Assembly: GCA_013146195.2 (NCBI GenBank)
Contig: CM028381.1
Coordinates: 99,361,002-99,425,001 of the forward strand
Length of the DNA: 64,000 nt
Direction: 5' to 3'
Source: Codonopsis lanceolata
Taxonomy: Eukaryota; Streptophyta; Magnoliopsida; Asterales; Campanulaceae
The notes below the pieces were generated by a model. It saw only the letters and a list, made by a program, of their open reading frames with translations, searched no databases and was not told the DNA's origin. The translations under genes and the position numbers were made by a program. Shown here piece after piece: positions 1 through 9,373 of this stretch; within the stretch, counting starts at the first letter, position 1; every line of letters begins with the position of its first letter.

Positions 1-755
1 CTCACACCTGCCCTCCTACACAACTCGGTGATCAAATGCTGGAACGCGAACCCCGCATTCGTGGCACCTCTAATAAGGGTCTTAATTTGGCCGTTGATCA
101 GGCGGCCTACATCAACAGACCCACCGGTCATAATAGTGTAGATCAGGACAGCCTTACCCCAAGTCACCGTATGTTGGTGACTAGAAGGCATGAGACGACC
201 ACAAATAAATTTGAACACGGGCTTGGCCATGTTCAGAAAGAAGGACTCCTCCATGGTGCGTGGACCGTATGGTGGATTACGGTTTTGGGTCCACTCAACA
301 CCAGGAAGGGCGATGGTCGCATTGACCACCTCAAGGGGGACAGGGGTATGGAGGTGTGTGCTATAATGATCGGCACCATCCGCAAAGTTGGATGTGCCGT
401 AATATGTGTTAATGCTTTGGGACGAAAAGTCTACTAGAACGTCCCTAACATTAACAGTGTCTAAAACACCCCCATCCATGCCAATGTTGCCATTGGCATA
501 GAACTCGCGGACAATAGGTACGACTGCCTTGTCCGGAGAGTCGGTCAATAACCCCCACCTACGGGTCGTAAAATTAGGACGTAGGCCAAATTCTTCAGCC
601 TTAAATCCCCTCTCGGGAACCAAGGACTTGGAGAGTTTGGCCGCATATTTTTCAGAGGCCTCGTAGGAAACAAATCGGCTGTGGTCATAATGTGGTTCCT
701 CCTCCTGAACAGGGCAAGAGGAAGAAGCACTGGTATTTCTACGCTTTCTGAACAT
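1..755 (-). CDS. extra 3' ORF in env position, plant-transposon-protein domain (partial)
   Basis: An uninterrupted reading frame starts at ATG 755-753, the first ATG after an in-frame stop, and stays open for about 251 codons to the window edge, so its C-terminus is unseen. The N-terminal ~50 residues are Ser/Glu-rich. The central part carries VLDTVNVRDVLVDF and then CGRLMPSSHQHTV, VGRLINGQIKTLI and HLITELCRRAGV. This series is typical of the 'putative plant transposon protein' domain found in plant retroelement ORFs. It lies downstream of pol, where Athila-type elements carry an env-like gene, but I see no signal peptide or membrane segment in this part, so an envelope role is not supported. 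The frame is intact although pol next door carries stops and frameshifts. The homologue at 16676-17663 is frameshifted. Confidence 0.75.
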   Translation of the reverse strand, partial: MFRKRRNTSASSSCPVQEEEPHYDHSRFVSYEASEKYAAKLSKSLVPERGFKAEEFGLRPNFTTRRWGLLTDSPDKAVVPIVREFYANGNIGMDGGVLDTVNVRDVLVDFSSQSINTYYGTSNFADGADHYSTHLHTPVPLEVVNATIALPGVEWTQNRNPPYGPRTMEESFFLNMAKPVFKFICGRLMPSSHQHTVTWGKAVLIYTIMTGGSVDVGRLINGQIKTLIRGATNAGFAFQHLITELCRRAGV

Positions 756-1214
756 TTTATTTGAGCAAAATAAATATTTAACAATAAAAAATGTATTTTC
801 AAAAAAAAATTAATTAAAAATTATTTTCTAAAGCATGCAAATATCTACGTAAAAACTATCTAACACCCTAGCATGCAAAAAATTTACGTTAAAATTGAAG
901 AAGGGGGTTAGAATTACTTGATCGCAGCCTTAGAGATCGGTTGGTTTGCCGGAGTTTTGAGATCTTGTCCGGCAAAATGAAGCTTCCTCTTCCTTGATTC
1001 AAGCTTCTTCAAACTTCAATGTAGTGTAGTGGAGAGATGATGTAGAAGTGGAAGATGAAGAGTGATGAAGAGGGAGGAGATCTTCGAGATTAGGGCCGAA
1101 AATTTGAAGAGTTGCAAGGATTTCGCCGGATTTTTAAGGAGGGAGACGACTGCTGCTGTTTTGTTTGAAGGGAGGAGTAGTTTGGAGTGATTCTACAAAA
1201 TGAAGCCCGACATT

Positions 1215-1223
1215 CTTTTTATA
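1215..1223 (-). promoter_or_regulatory. candidate internal TATA box upstream of the 3' ORF
   Basis: The minus strand reads TATAAAAAG, seven bases past the last palindrome of the array and about 460 nt before the ATG at 755. The sequence that follows is CT-rich, like many plant 5' leaders. The same order is found in copy 2 (TATATATG near 18109-18117) and, as palindromes then TATATATAG, in the LTR at 13867-13876. Promoter function is inferred from this conserved layout only. Confidence 0.5.
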
Positions 1224-1229
1224 AAGGCA

Positions 1230-1392
1230 CCTTGCGGTCGCAAGGTGTCTTTTACCTTGCGTCCGCAAGGTAGGCAGATCAGGCGGTTTACATTCTGTAC
1301 GATTTCCCACGTCTGACTGTGCCGATTCACGATAACTGCATTTACTGGGGGCCTTGCAGTCGCAAGGTCTGCCACACCTTGCGTCCGCAAGG
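1230..1392. repeat. four paired 16-bp palindromes, internal module (copy 1)
   Basis: Two pairs of near-perfect palindromes: CCTTGCGGTCGCAAGG at 1230-1245 and CCTTGCGTCCGCAAGG at 1255-1270, then CCTTGCAGTCGCAAGG at 1352-1367 and CCTTGCGTCCGCAAGG at 1377-1392. Each has 7-bp arms around a 2-base centre. The first member of each pair has centre GT and the second TC. The LTR at 13939-14079 has the same two-pair layout with similar spacing. Confidence 0.85.
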
Positions 1393-1736
1393 TAGGCAGA
1401 ATCGCTCCTACTGATTTCTTTTTCATTCCTTTCAGCAATTTGGCAGTTAAGCTCCTCTGTTATGTTCCGTTATGCTTCTTTACTTTCCTGTAATGTAAAA
1501 ACTCTACAAAAATTCTAAACTAAAATTATTAGTAACATATGAATACAACATTAAGATACTTTTCTCCCCCAAACTTGAATTTTGGCATGTTTAATTGAAA
1601 ATTAAATGTCCAAAGATACATTTAACGGAGAATAGCATATTTAAATTAACTACAAAAAGCAATAAAATTCATCATAGTGGGTTGCCTCCCACCTAGCGCC
1701 TTTGTTTAACGTCTTTGGCTCAACCAAACTGCAAAC

Positions 1737-4700
1737 CTAATCCTTGGGTGGTCCATTGTCAGCCAAACGAATTAATTCAATTGTTCGTTCAACTGACATT
1801 GGCTCAAGGTATGGCTTGAGTCGGTGTCCATTAACTTTGAAAATTTCATTATTCTTTGGATTTTGAATATCAACAGCTCCATGGGGATAAATTCGAACAA
1901 TTATAAAGGGACTAGACCACTTAGATTTCAACTTTCCAGGGAATAGCCTAAGTCTAGAATTAAAAAGTAACACTTTCAACCCTGGTCGGAACATTTTGTT
2001 GGCTAACCCAATGTCATGATACTTCTTGGTCTTCTCTTTATATGTCTTGGCATTCTCATACGAAATCAACCTATGTTCTTCTAATTCATTCAATTGAAAC
2101 AGTCTTTCCTCTCCAGCTAGAGTTAAATTTAAGTTTAATTCTTTAACAGCCCAATAAGCTTTATGCTCAATTTCAACTGGTAAATGGCATGCCTTGCCAT
2201 ATACCATTCTATATGGACTCATTCCTATTGGGGTTTTAAAAGCAGTTTGGTATGCCCATAAAGCATCCTTAAGTTTAGATTCCCAATCTTTACGATTAGG
2301 CCTAACAGTCTTTTCTAATACTACTTTAATTTGCCTATTACTTACCTCTACTTGGCCAGATGTTTGAGGATGATAAGGTGTAGCTAACTTGTGAGTTACA
2401 CCATGTTTCTTAAGGACATTATTCAATAACTTATTGGTAAAGTGAGTCCCTTGGTTACTTATTATGGCCTTAGGTACTCCATATCTAGCAAACAAATCTT
2501 CTATAAATTTAACCACAGTTTTAGCATCGTTTGTTTTAGTTGCTGCGGCTTCAATCCACTTGGATACATAGTCAACTGCTACCAAAATATACTCACAATT
2601 ATTTGAAACTGGAAAAGGACCCATGAAATCAATGCCACAAACATCAAAGATTTCAACAACCATATTAATATGTAAAGGCATTTCACTTCTTTTTCCTATT
2701 CCACCAGTTCTTTGACACTTATCACATGTTCTATAAAATAGTTCACAATCTCTAAAAACAGTAGGCCAGTATAAACCAGATTGGAGAATTTTTCTAGCAG
2801 TTTTGTTTCCACTAAAATGACCTCCACAAGAGTATCCATGGCAGAATTCCATAATACTTTGTTGGTCTTTTTCTGGAATACATCTCCTTATTAAAGAGTC
2901 TGAACATATTTTATATAAATGAGGTGCTTCCCAAAAATAATTTTTCGTTTCAGCCAAAAATTTCTTCTTTTCATAATGATCAAAATCAGGATTTATGATG
3001 TCAGACACATAATAATTAACAAAATCAACATACCAAGGGTCTGAATCTTTAATTGCTAACAGTTGCTCATCAGGAAAATCTTCATTTATGGGAATTGGGT
3101 CATCAAGAAATTGACGTTCAAATAAGGGTGAAAATTATAATCTAGACAAATGGCCGGCTACGACATTTTCGGTTCCCTTTTTATCTTTGATTGTAATGTC
3201 AAATTCTTGTAACAATAGCATCCATCTAATTAATCTTGGCTTAGCATCTTTCTTACTTAACAAATATTTTAATGCAGAATGATCATAAAATATTATCACT
3301 TTTGATCCTAACAGATATGATCTAAAATTTTCTAAAGCATACACAACTGCCAAAAAATCTTTTTCTGTTGTGGTGTAATTTAATTGTGCATCATTTAGAG
3401 TTCTACTAGCATAGTGTATTACATGAGGTTTTCTATCTACCCTTTGTCCTAACACGGCTCCAATTGCAAAATCTGATGCATCACACATGATTTCAAAAGG
3501 AAGTGACCAATCAGGGCCGGATAAAATAGGGGCAGTAGTTAGTTTTTCTTTTGATAAATTAAATGCATCTAAACATTCTTTATCAAAAACAAACTTTGTA
3601 TCCTTTGCTAATAAGTTACATAGAGGTTTACAGATTTTGGAAAAATCTTTTATGAATCTTCTATAAAAACCAGCATGCCCTAGAAAACTTCTAACACCTT
3701 TAACAGAAGTTGGAGGAGGTAGTTGTGAAATAACTTTGATTTTAGCTTTATCAACTTCAATGCCTTTATTAGACACAACATGCCCTAAGACAATTCCATG
3801 TTTGACCATGAAGTGACTTTTCTCCCAACTTAAAGTTAAATTTGTTTCACAGCATCTTTTCAAAACTGATGTCAGATTTTCTAAGCAATGATCAAAAGAA
3901 TTTCCAAAAACTGAAAAATCGTCCATGAAAACTTCAACACATCTTTCAACTAAATATGAGAATATAGAAATCATGCATCTTTGAAAGGTGGCTGGTGCAT
4001 TACATAATCCAAAAGGCATTCTCCTAAAAGCAAAAGTACCAAAAGGACATGTAAAAGTTGTTTTCTCTTGGTCTTCGGGTGCTACAGGGATCTGATTGTA
4101 ACCAGAAAAACCATCAAGAAAACAATAGTACTCATGACCGGCTAGTCTTTCAAGGATTTGGTCAATAAATGACAAAGGAAAGTGGTCTTTCCTAGTTGCC
4201 GCATTTAGTTTTCGCAAATCAATGCACATTCTATAACTAGTTATTGTTCTTGTAGGGACTAATTCATCTTTTTCATTTTTAACAACTGTAATTCCTAACT
4301 TTTTAGGAACTACTTGAACAGGACTAACTCATTTACTATCTGATATAGGGTAAATTATACCCGCATCAAAAGCTTAAGAACTTCTTTTCTTACGGCTTCT
4401 TCCATATGTGGGTTGAGTCTTCTTTGCCTTTCTCTTGAAGGTTTACTACCTTCTTCTAGGTGTATTTTATGCACGCACAAAGACGGACTAATACCTTTTA
4501 AATCAGCTTGGGACCACCCTATAGATTCTCTATGTCCATAAGACTTTCAACAAACTAGCTTCTTGCTCTTCAGTTAAATCGGCTGCTATAATCACAGGCA
4601 AAGTTTTACCTTCCCCTAAAAATGCATATTTTAGATGGGGTGGTAATGGCTTTAATTCTTCAACTAGAGGAGATTTAATAGATGGCATAAATTTAAAATT

Positions 4701-4745
4701 TTCTGCTTTAATTTTAACCTCCTCGGTATTTGCTTTTTTCATTTT
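1737..4745 (-). pseudogene. pol: pol of Athila-like copy 1 (RT, RNase H, integrase), broken
   Basis: One frame runs from about 4328 to 1737 with a single internal stop (TAA at 3137-3135) between RNase H and integrase. RT shows CIDLRKLNAATRKDHFPLSF, YNQIPVAPEDQEKTTF and the catalytic FMDDF (Asp codons at 3923-3918). RNase H shows CDASDFAIGAVLGQ and ends HLSRL. Integrase has the GIDFMGPFP Asp and the GQVEVSNRQ Glu, but its second catalytic Asp is Asn (SNQGTHF, codon 2456-2454), whereas copy 2 keeps Asp there. Upstream there is a Trp-to-stop TGA at 4331-4329, a one-base loss near 4375 and a two-base loss near 4540; copy 2 has the two bases. Integration by this copy's own enzyme looks impossible. 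Confidence 0.9.
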
Positions 4746-7700
4746 TTTTAAGGAAACAGGGACAGCACCCTGCACAAATTTATTAAAGAACAAAATAACA
4801 AACAATGAGGGGGACAACCAGCCTAACCCACAAACGGGCGGACAAAGGAGCCTTACCTCTAAACCAACCAAACAAGCAAACAATACAAAAAACAAACATT
4901 ATCGACCTTTCCGAAACTTAGGAAGACCCAACATATCTTGGCGATAGGCACAAAGAACCTGACGAGGTAATTACTCAACAAACCTGTAGGAAACACTGGA
5001 CCTATGAATATACGCTTCCGAAGCCAAATTGTCTGCTACAGAGTTCCTTTCTCTGTGAACATGATAGATACGGTAACCATTACCCAATTCTTTGCAACTC
5101 TCCAGCTCGTACAAATACTTCCAAGGAAGCTGATGAACTCCATTAATTCCCAAGGCTGCCGAGTTAGAATCCGTCTCTACCTCTACATTAACCAAACCCA
5201 ACTCCCTACACATATTAAGACCATAAGCAAGGGCTACGATCTCAACAAACATATTCATTCCATTTCCAAAAAAGACTGAAAAGGCTGCAATTAAACTCCC
5301 ATCCCCATCACGGATAATACCTCCACCTGAACTCTCCCCATTAGAAGTCGACCCATCTGTATTCAGTTTAAACCTCTCTCGAGGATTTTCCCATCTCATC
5401 CATCTCCCGCGGGGCTCCGAAACATGGATAATAGGAATATGAAGAGCTAACAGACTAGATCGCCCTAACCTACCCACAGGAACAGACGGACTGTAAACAC
5501 TGCCCATGTCCATAAGCCCATGCCAAATACGCCTAAAAAATTTTCTCAACCACCATAGGACAACCATCAAAAACAGCTTGGCATCTGCTCTTCCAGATTT
5601 CCCAGCAACCAAAAATAAAAACGCCCATCAAATCGCGCCAAGCTGAGATTTGGAAGAACAACGGCAGACCAACGAGTCAAAGAGCTGAGCAAGAGAACCT
5701 CGTAAAATCGGAGTATGAAAAAACATAGCAAATCTCTCCCACACGGCTTGAGCAGTCTCCGAAAATAAAAACAAATGAGCGATCGACTCCATCTCGTGCG
5801 AAGACGAACAGCAAACGCACTTAGAAACAACAGGCACCCCTTTCCTTTGCAATTGGACATCCACCGGAATTGCACCATGAAACAATCTCCAAATGAAGCC
5901 ACTAATTTTGACGGGGATCCAAGGCTTCCAAATTTTCGAAGCCCATCGCATTTGCTGCCCAGAATTACTAATTAACTTATAGAAGGCACCAATCTCAAAT
6001 TTACCCGATCCAGTCCCAGTGAAAATTAACTTATCTCTAATATGAGGTCGAATCGAAACCCTCTTAATTTCAGAGTGCATGCTGCTATCAATTAAAGGAA
6101 GAAACGAGTTTATGTCCCGGAAAGCCATCTTAACCGTTAACTTCACATCCAACGGAAGCGGCCCAGAAAGGATCGAACCACACCAGTTCTCCTGCCAAAA
6201 AGAAATTTCACCCTCGCCAATAATCCATTGAGAGTTTTGTTTGAGAATCTCCATCTGAGAAGCTACCACCTTCCATCCTTTAGAAGCATTCCAAATCAAA
6301 GAACCCAGGCGAGAACCCATGTATTTAGCCTGAACAAACCGAGCCCACAAGCTATCTCCCTGACGAGCCGACCATGCAAGCTTTGCATGAAGACCATCCA
6401 TAACTGTATGGAGAGAACGCAAACACAGCCCTTCTTCGTCCACAGGCCGACAAATAGTATCCCAAGCTACCCAATGAGTCCGTCTATCCCCATGCACACT
6501 CCAAAGAAACGAGGCCATAGCACGTTCAAGGCGACGAATAATAGTTTTCGGAACTTTAATGGCTGCCAACGTATAGACTGGAATGCTACACAACACCGAC
6601 TTTAATAACGTCAATCTACCACTAAAGGATAATAAACGCGATTTCCAGCCTTGAATCTTATTCAGAAAACGCTCCACCAAGTGTTCAAAATATCGGATTT
6701 TAGATCGACCATGAAAAAGAGGAATACCCAAATAATGCATTGGAAACAGACGACCAAAACATCCAGCACATCTTTCAATTTATCGTTTCTTCCTATTGCA
6801 ACAGTGACGCGAGACATAAAACCCACTCTTAGACCAGTTAACCAATTGACCTGAAGCTTGCTCATACTTCCGAAGGACTAAACCAAGCCCCTGAATAGAA
6901 GCCTTCCCCGCATTACAAAACACCAACATATCATCAACATATAACAAATGAGAAACAATCAAACCCCCTCGCCCATGAGCATACGGCTGAATACAACCCA
7001 TCTGAATAGCTTTGTGAATATTTCGGGATAAAATCTCCTGCGAAAGAACGAACAGAAGTGGAGACAACGGATCACCTTGACGAACTCCCCGCGTGGCCTT
7101 GAAATAACCATGACTTAAACCATTCAAACGAATCGAATACCAAATATTACTGATCAAACGAAAAATGATGGAGCAACACCTATTATCAAAACCATAAGAT
7201 TGAAGAGCCCGAAGAAGGAAGTCCCATTCCACCCGATCATAAGCCTTGGACATATCGAACTTGAAAACTATATTACCGCCTCGGGTTTTATGATTAATCT
7301 TATGAACCAATTCATGCGCTAAAACCACATTTTCCTGAATACTTCTCCCGCGAACAAAGCCCGCCTGTTCAACTGAAATCAAACATGGAAGCAATCTCGC
7401 CAACCTGCTAGCCATAACTTTCGAAATAATTTTACTAGAAAAATTACATAGGCTGATTGGCCTAAAATCTCCAAAGCCAGATGGGTCCTTAACCTTAGGT
7501 AACAAAACCACTGTAGTAGTAGATAAACCCCGATGCATATCTGCCCCCCTAAAGAAATCCTTGACAGCAGCCACAACGTCATCCCTAATAATGTCCCAAC
7601 AGCCTCTGAAAAACCAACCTGTAAAACCATCATTACCTGGCACGCTATCGGGATTTAGCGAATAAATGGCCTCCACAATTTCCGCCTCCGTAGTAAAAGC

Positions 7701-7924
7701 ACTGAACATATTATTATCTTCATCTGAAATACCATCATCCTGTCGAATAAATAACTCATCATTAAGCACATGATTAGACTGAGTAAAAATCGAAGAGAAA
7801 AATTCCACCGCTTTTAAACCAATGACAGCATCATCTTCGCACCATGACCCATCAGAATTTTTTATACGGACAACATTATGTTTTTGACGATCCCGAATAC
7901 ATGCATGAAAAAAGGCTGTATTCC
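4745..7924 (-). mobile_element. 5'-truncated plant LINE (L1-like) inside copy 1
   Basis: Non-LTR element of about 3.2 kb inserted in the linker between protease and RT of the Athila-like copy 1. Its 5' end lacks ORF1 and the endonuclease; coding starts abruptly at about 7921 within the sequence just before RT. The 3' end is an A-rich tail (AAAAAAAATGAAAAAA on the minus strand) at about 4735-4752. The matching part of copy 2 (near 21460-21540) has no insertion, which fixes the borders to within about 20 bases. I could not find a clean target-site duplication by eye. 5' truncation is the usual outcome of target-primed reverse transcription. Confidence 0.88.
4971..7921 (-). pseudogene. LINE ORF2 fragment: RT, zf-RVT, RNase H, two in-frame stops
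   Basis: A single frame spans the whole interval with only two stops: TAA at 6782-6780 and TGA at 5630-5628, the latter apparently a former TGG. RT motifs are ISLCNFSSKIISKVMASRL, GFVRGRSIQENVV, FKFDMSKAYDRVEW, GVRQGDPLSPLLFVL and YVDDMLVF. After the thumb region comes MHYLGIPLF, then a zf-RVT-like segment (KIWKPWIPVKISGFIWRLFH, with CVCC). The C-terminal RNase H shows LNTDGSTSNG, FVEIVALAYGL and VETDSNSAA, keeping the acidic residues. With the other plant LINE at 9288-13063 it shows both halves of a plant L1-type ORF2. It is not functional as it stands. Confidence 0.9.
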
Positions 7925-8537
7925 TAAATTTCTACTTTATCATTCTCTATCTCAATTTCTTCAAAAAGAGATTTCAAAATTTCTACTTCATCTTCCTTAA
8001 TTTCATTACTTTCTTCTTCTACTTTGTCAGATTTATCAAAACTATTTTCTGATTCTTTCTCTATATTCTCTTTATCTTCATTTTTAAGAGCTTCTAACTT
8101 CTCTCTTTCTCGTCTTTCTGCCTCTTCTATTAATCTTTCAATCTCATCAATGTCAATTTTTATGGGAGGGATAGAACTATCATCATAAACTATAAATGTA
8201 TCTTTTTCATAGTCTTCATCTTTATTATCTTCTACAAAAGTTTCAGTTGATAATTTTTCGATTTCATCTATGGAAAAACATGCATTTATGTCACTAGGTC
8301 TATTCATAGCATCAAAAACAGAGATTTCAACAGTTTCACCTAGGACATACATTGTGAGTTTACCATTTTTCACATTTATCATTGTATTGGTAGTAGCCAT
8401 AAATGGTCTGCCTAACAAAATAGGAACTTCATTATTTGTGCAGATTTTCCTTTCCATCTCTAGAACCACAAAGTCGACTGGAATGATTAGTTTATCAACC
8501 TGAACTAGGATGTCTTCCACTATACCCAAAGGATATT
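7924..8537 (-). pseudogene. aspartic protease tail and acidic linker of Athila-like copy 1
   Basis: The frame enters from the element junction at 8537 (first ATG 8529) and reads PVDFVVLEMERK, then PILLGRPFMATTNTMINVKNG, the C-terminal half of a retroelement aspartic protease (the ILLGRPF flap-end motif). A 100-residue Glu/Lys-rich linker follows. The catalytic DLGAS motif would lie upstream and is cut off by the LTR at 8538; copy 2 shows it at 22189-22203. The linker ends where the LINE begins. Confidence 0.85.
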
Positions 8538-9287
8538 TGATCGATGTTTTATTTTAATCTTTTTCCTTGCAAGTGGACAAGACTATTATAGAATAGTATT
8601 GGAAGCAAGGGTCGAACCCACAGAGACAAGAGATCACGAACAGTGCAATTTATTGATAGCAATTTATTAATCTAAGGGGGGTTTTTATAATTATCTTATT
8701 CTAATCTACTATTGATATTTAGATGTTTAACTAATTAGCAGTATTTACATATTATGAAGATCTTATGGTAGGTGGCAATCTAGGATTCGGGTTTCACTTG
8801 TATCTCCTTTATGTTTAATTCACAATAATCATCATTCAATTTCTTGGGTTCATTCACTAAAGATAGATATAGTCTGTTGAACTATTGGTTCAGCCTCCAT
8901 CCCCGCAACATTCATCCATTCTATATCCTAAGCACACGAACATGTAATCTATCTGTCACCTAGATTATGATCTATCTGTCACTTAGATCATGTATAAACG
9001 TGGTCCTAACTTATCACTCTTGTGCATCGATAGGTCCAATTTATTGTGATGGTGAGCCAGTGTACGACATATGCACATTGGTCATGCAGTTATCCGTACC
9101 TCTAGGCCTTTATTATTTGCGATTACATTCATTTGTTCAAAGCAAATTAATAGAGGGATTGATAAACACCACAATCAACAAGAATTGAATGAACATATAT
9201 ATGAATTAAAACATAAATTCGATACAAGTTACCTCCCACCTCCTAGATTATGGATGATTTAGTTCATCATAGACAATGAACAGCAAA
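8538..9287 (-). mobile_element. partial LTR of retroelement X, inserted in copy 1
   Basis: The sequence starts TGATCGATGTTTTA at 8538, exactly like the LTR outer terminus at 13064, and stays alignable to it up to about 9287 (compare 13064-13723), ending in TTCATCATAGACAATGAACA. It keeps about 100 bases (8605-8715, with GGGTCGAACCCACAGAGAC) that the LTR at 13064 has lost. Because the precise LTR end abuts protease coding, it is best read as the 3' LTR of a minus-strand element inserted into copy 1. The rest of this LTR, with the palindromes and TATA box, was separated by the LINE and is not in the window. Confidence 0.8.
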
Positions 9288-9373
9288 TGATGAATACGCA
9301 CTAAGGATTTTCTCTCTCTAAAACCTTCCCTCTCACGGTAAACCCTAGTTGTTTTGGACTGTGCCGTCTCTCC

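Larger units (their letters stand above)
756..1736 (-). other. pol-to-3'ORF spacer with leader-like sequence (copy 1)
   Basis: No convincing coding sequence. Read on the minus strand it holds, in order: a conserved stretch just after pol (GCGCTAGGTGGGAGGCAACC, near 1685-1704), a purine tract CAAGTTTGGGGGAG near 1565-1580, four short palindromes (1230-1392), a TATA box (1215-1223), about 290 nt of CT-rich leader-like sequence, a possible splice donor CAA/GTAATT (GT at 917-916) and an AT-rich stretch before the ATG at 755. Copy 2 keeps the same order at 17664-18520. Confidence 0.6.
1..8537 (-). mobile_element. Athila-like Ty3/gypsy retrotransposon, copy 1 (partial, interrupted)
   Basis: The minus strand reads protease tail, reverse transcriptase, RNase H, integrase, a non-coding spacer, then an extra ORF, which is the order of env-class (Athila-type) plant Ty3/gypsy elements. 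It continues past the left window edge, so its 3' end and 3' LTR are not seen. At 8538 the protease coding stops abruptly at an LTR terminus of another element, so gag, primer-binding site and 5' LTR are missing. A LINE interrupts the gag-pol reading frame at about 4745-7924. Copy 2 (16480-22559) is a close relative and gives the uninterrupted order for comparison. Athila-lineage assignment is from RT/INT similarity remembered from the family, not from a tree. Confidence 0.88.

Noticed and set aside
36..437. 133-codon plus-strand frame
   Set aside because: Shadow of the minus-strand 3' ORF, which has recognisable motifs and a homologue in copy 2.
1193..1438. 81-codon minus-strand open frame between pol and the 3' ORF
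   Set aside because: It runs over the palindrome array and has no counterpart in copy 2 and no domain; the region is better explained as regulatory.
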